DNA of 6,131 nt, taken from the NCBI GenBank assembly GCA_963546405.1, contig CAUUNL010000079.1, positions 1-6,131 on the forward strand. Reading direction: 5' to 3'. Shown here piece by piece: positions 6,093-6,131 of this stretch (positions within the stretch are counted from its first letter, which is position 1; the number at the start of each line of letters is the position of its first letter). The notes under the pieces are model-generated. The model saw only the letters and a program-made list of their open reading frames with translations, was not told the origin of the DNA and searched no databases. Both the position numbers and the translations under genes were made by a program. Source of the stretch: Abiotrophia defectiva_A. Lineage in GTDB: Bacteria; Bacillota; Bacilli; Lactobacillales; Aerococcaceae.

Positions 6093-6131
6093 CTGATTTT
6101 AAGCCTAATAAAAATCCCATTATATCATATA

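Noticed and set aside
6096..6131. AT-rich end of the window as a promoter of the next gene
   Set aside because: Too short to judge; no paired -35 and -10 boxes are complete before the window ends.

Overview
The window carries one + strand operon of an ordinary low-GC Gram-positive (Firmicutes, Lactobacillales-like) bacterium. The signs are strong AGGAGG-type ribosome binding sites, short or absent intergenic gaps, a CUT1-type sugar ABC importer with no ATPase gene of its own, and moderate GC (about 45-48% by eye). I cannot name the species. An Abiotrophia-, Globicatella- or Aerococcus-like host would fit, but that is a guess.

Layout: 1-771 is the C-terminal part of an extracellular sugar-binding protein whose start lies before the window. 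772-917 is a structured spacer with two consecutive stem-loops, a short GC-rich one (797-822) and a long imperfect one (837-896). 918-1811 and 1827-2690 encode the two six-helix permease subunits. 2737-4908 encodes a GH112 phosphorylase (1,3-beta-galactosyl-N-acetylhexosamine phosphorylase, GnpA/LnpA type). 4909-5091 encodes a 60-residue two-helix membrane protein whose start codon touches the phosphorylase stop codon. 5130-6041 encodes a ROK-family sugar kinase without the usual zinc-binding cysteine cluster. A strong hairpin at 6055-6092 ends the operon, and the last 35 bases hold no gene.

Inferred pathway: the binding protein captures a disaccharide such as lacto-N-biose (Gal-b1,3-GlcNAc, from milk glycans) or galacto-N-biose (Gal-b1,3-GalNAc, from mucin). 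The two permeases import it, powered by an ATPase encoded elsewhere. The cytosolic GH112 enzyme splits it with phosphate into galactose-1-phosphate and the free N-acetylhexosamine. The ROK kinase probably phosphorylates the released amino sugar. This parallels the bifidobacterial lacto-N-biose operon, but a ROK kinase stands where bifidobacteria have the unrelated anomeric kinase NahK (LnpB), and no galT or galE homologue is present here. The least explained parts are the small membrane protein, the zinc-less kinase and the structured RNA spacer. I found no mobile element, CRISPR array, tRNA or rRNA.
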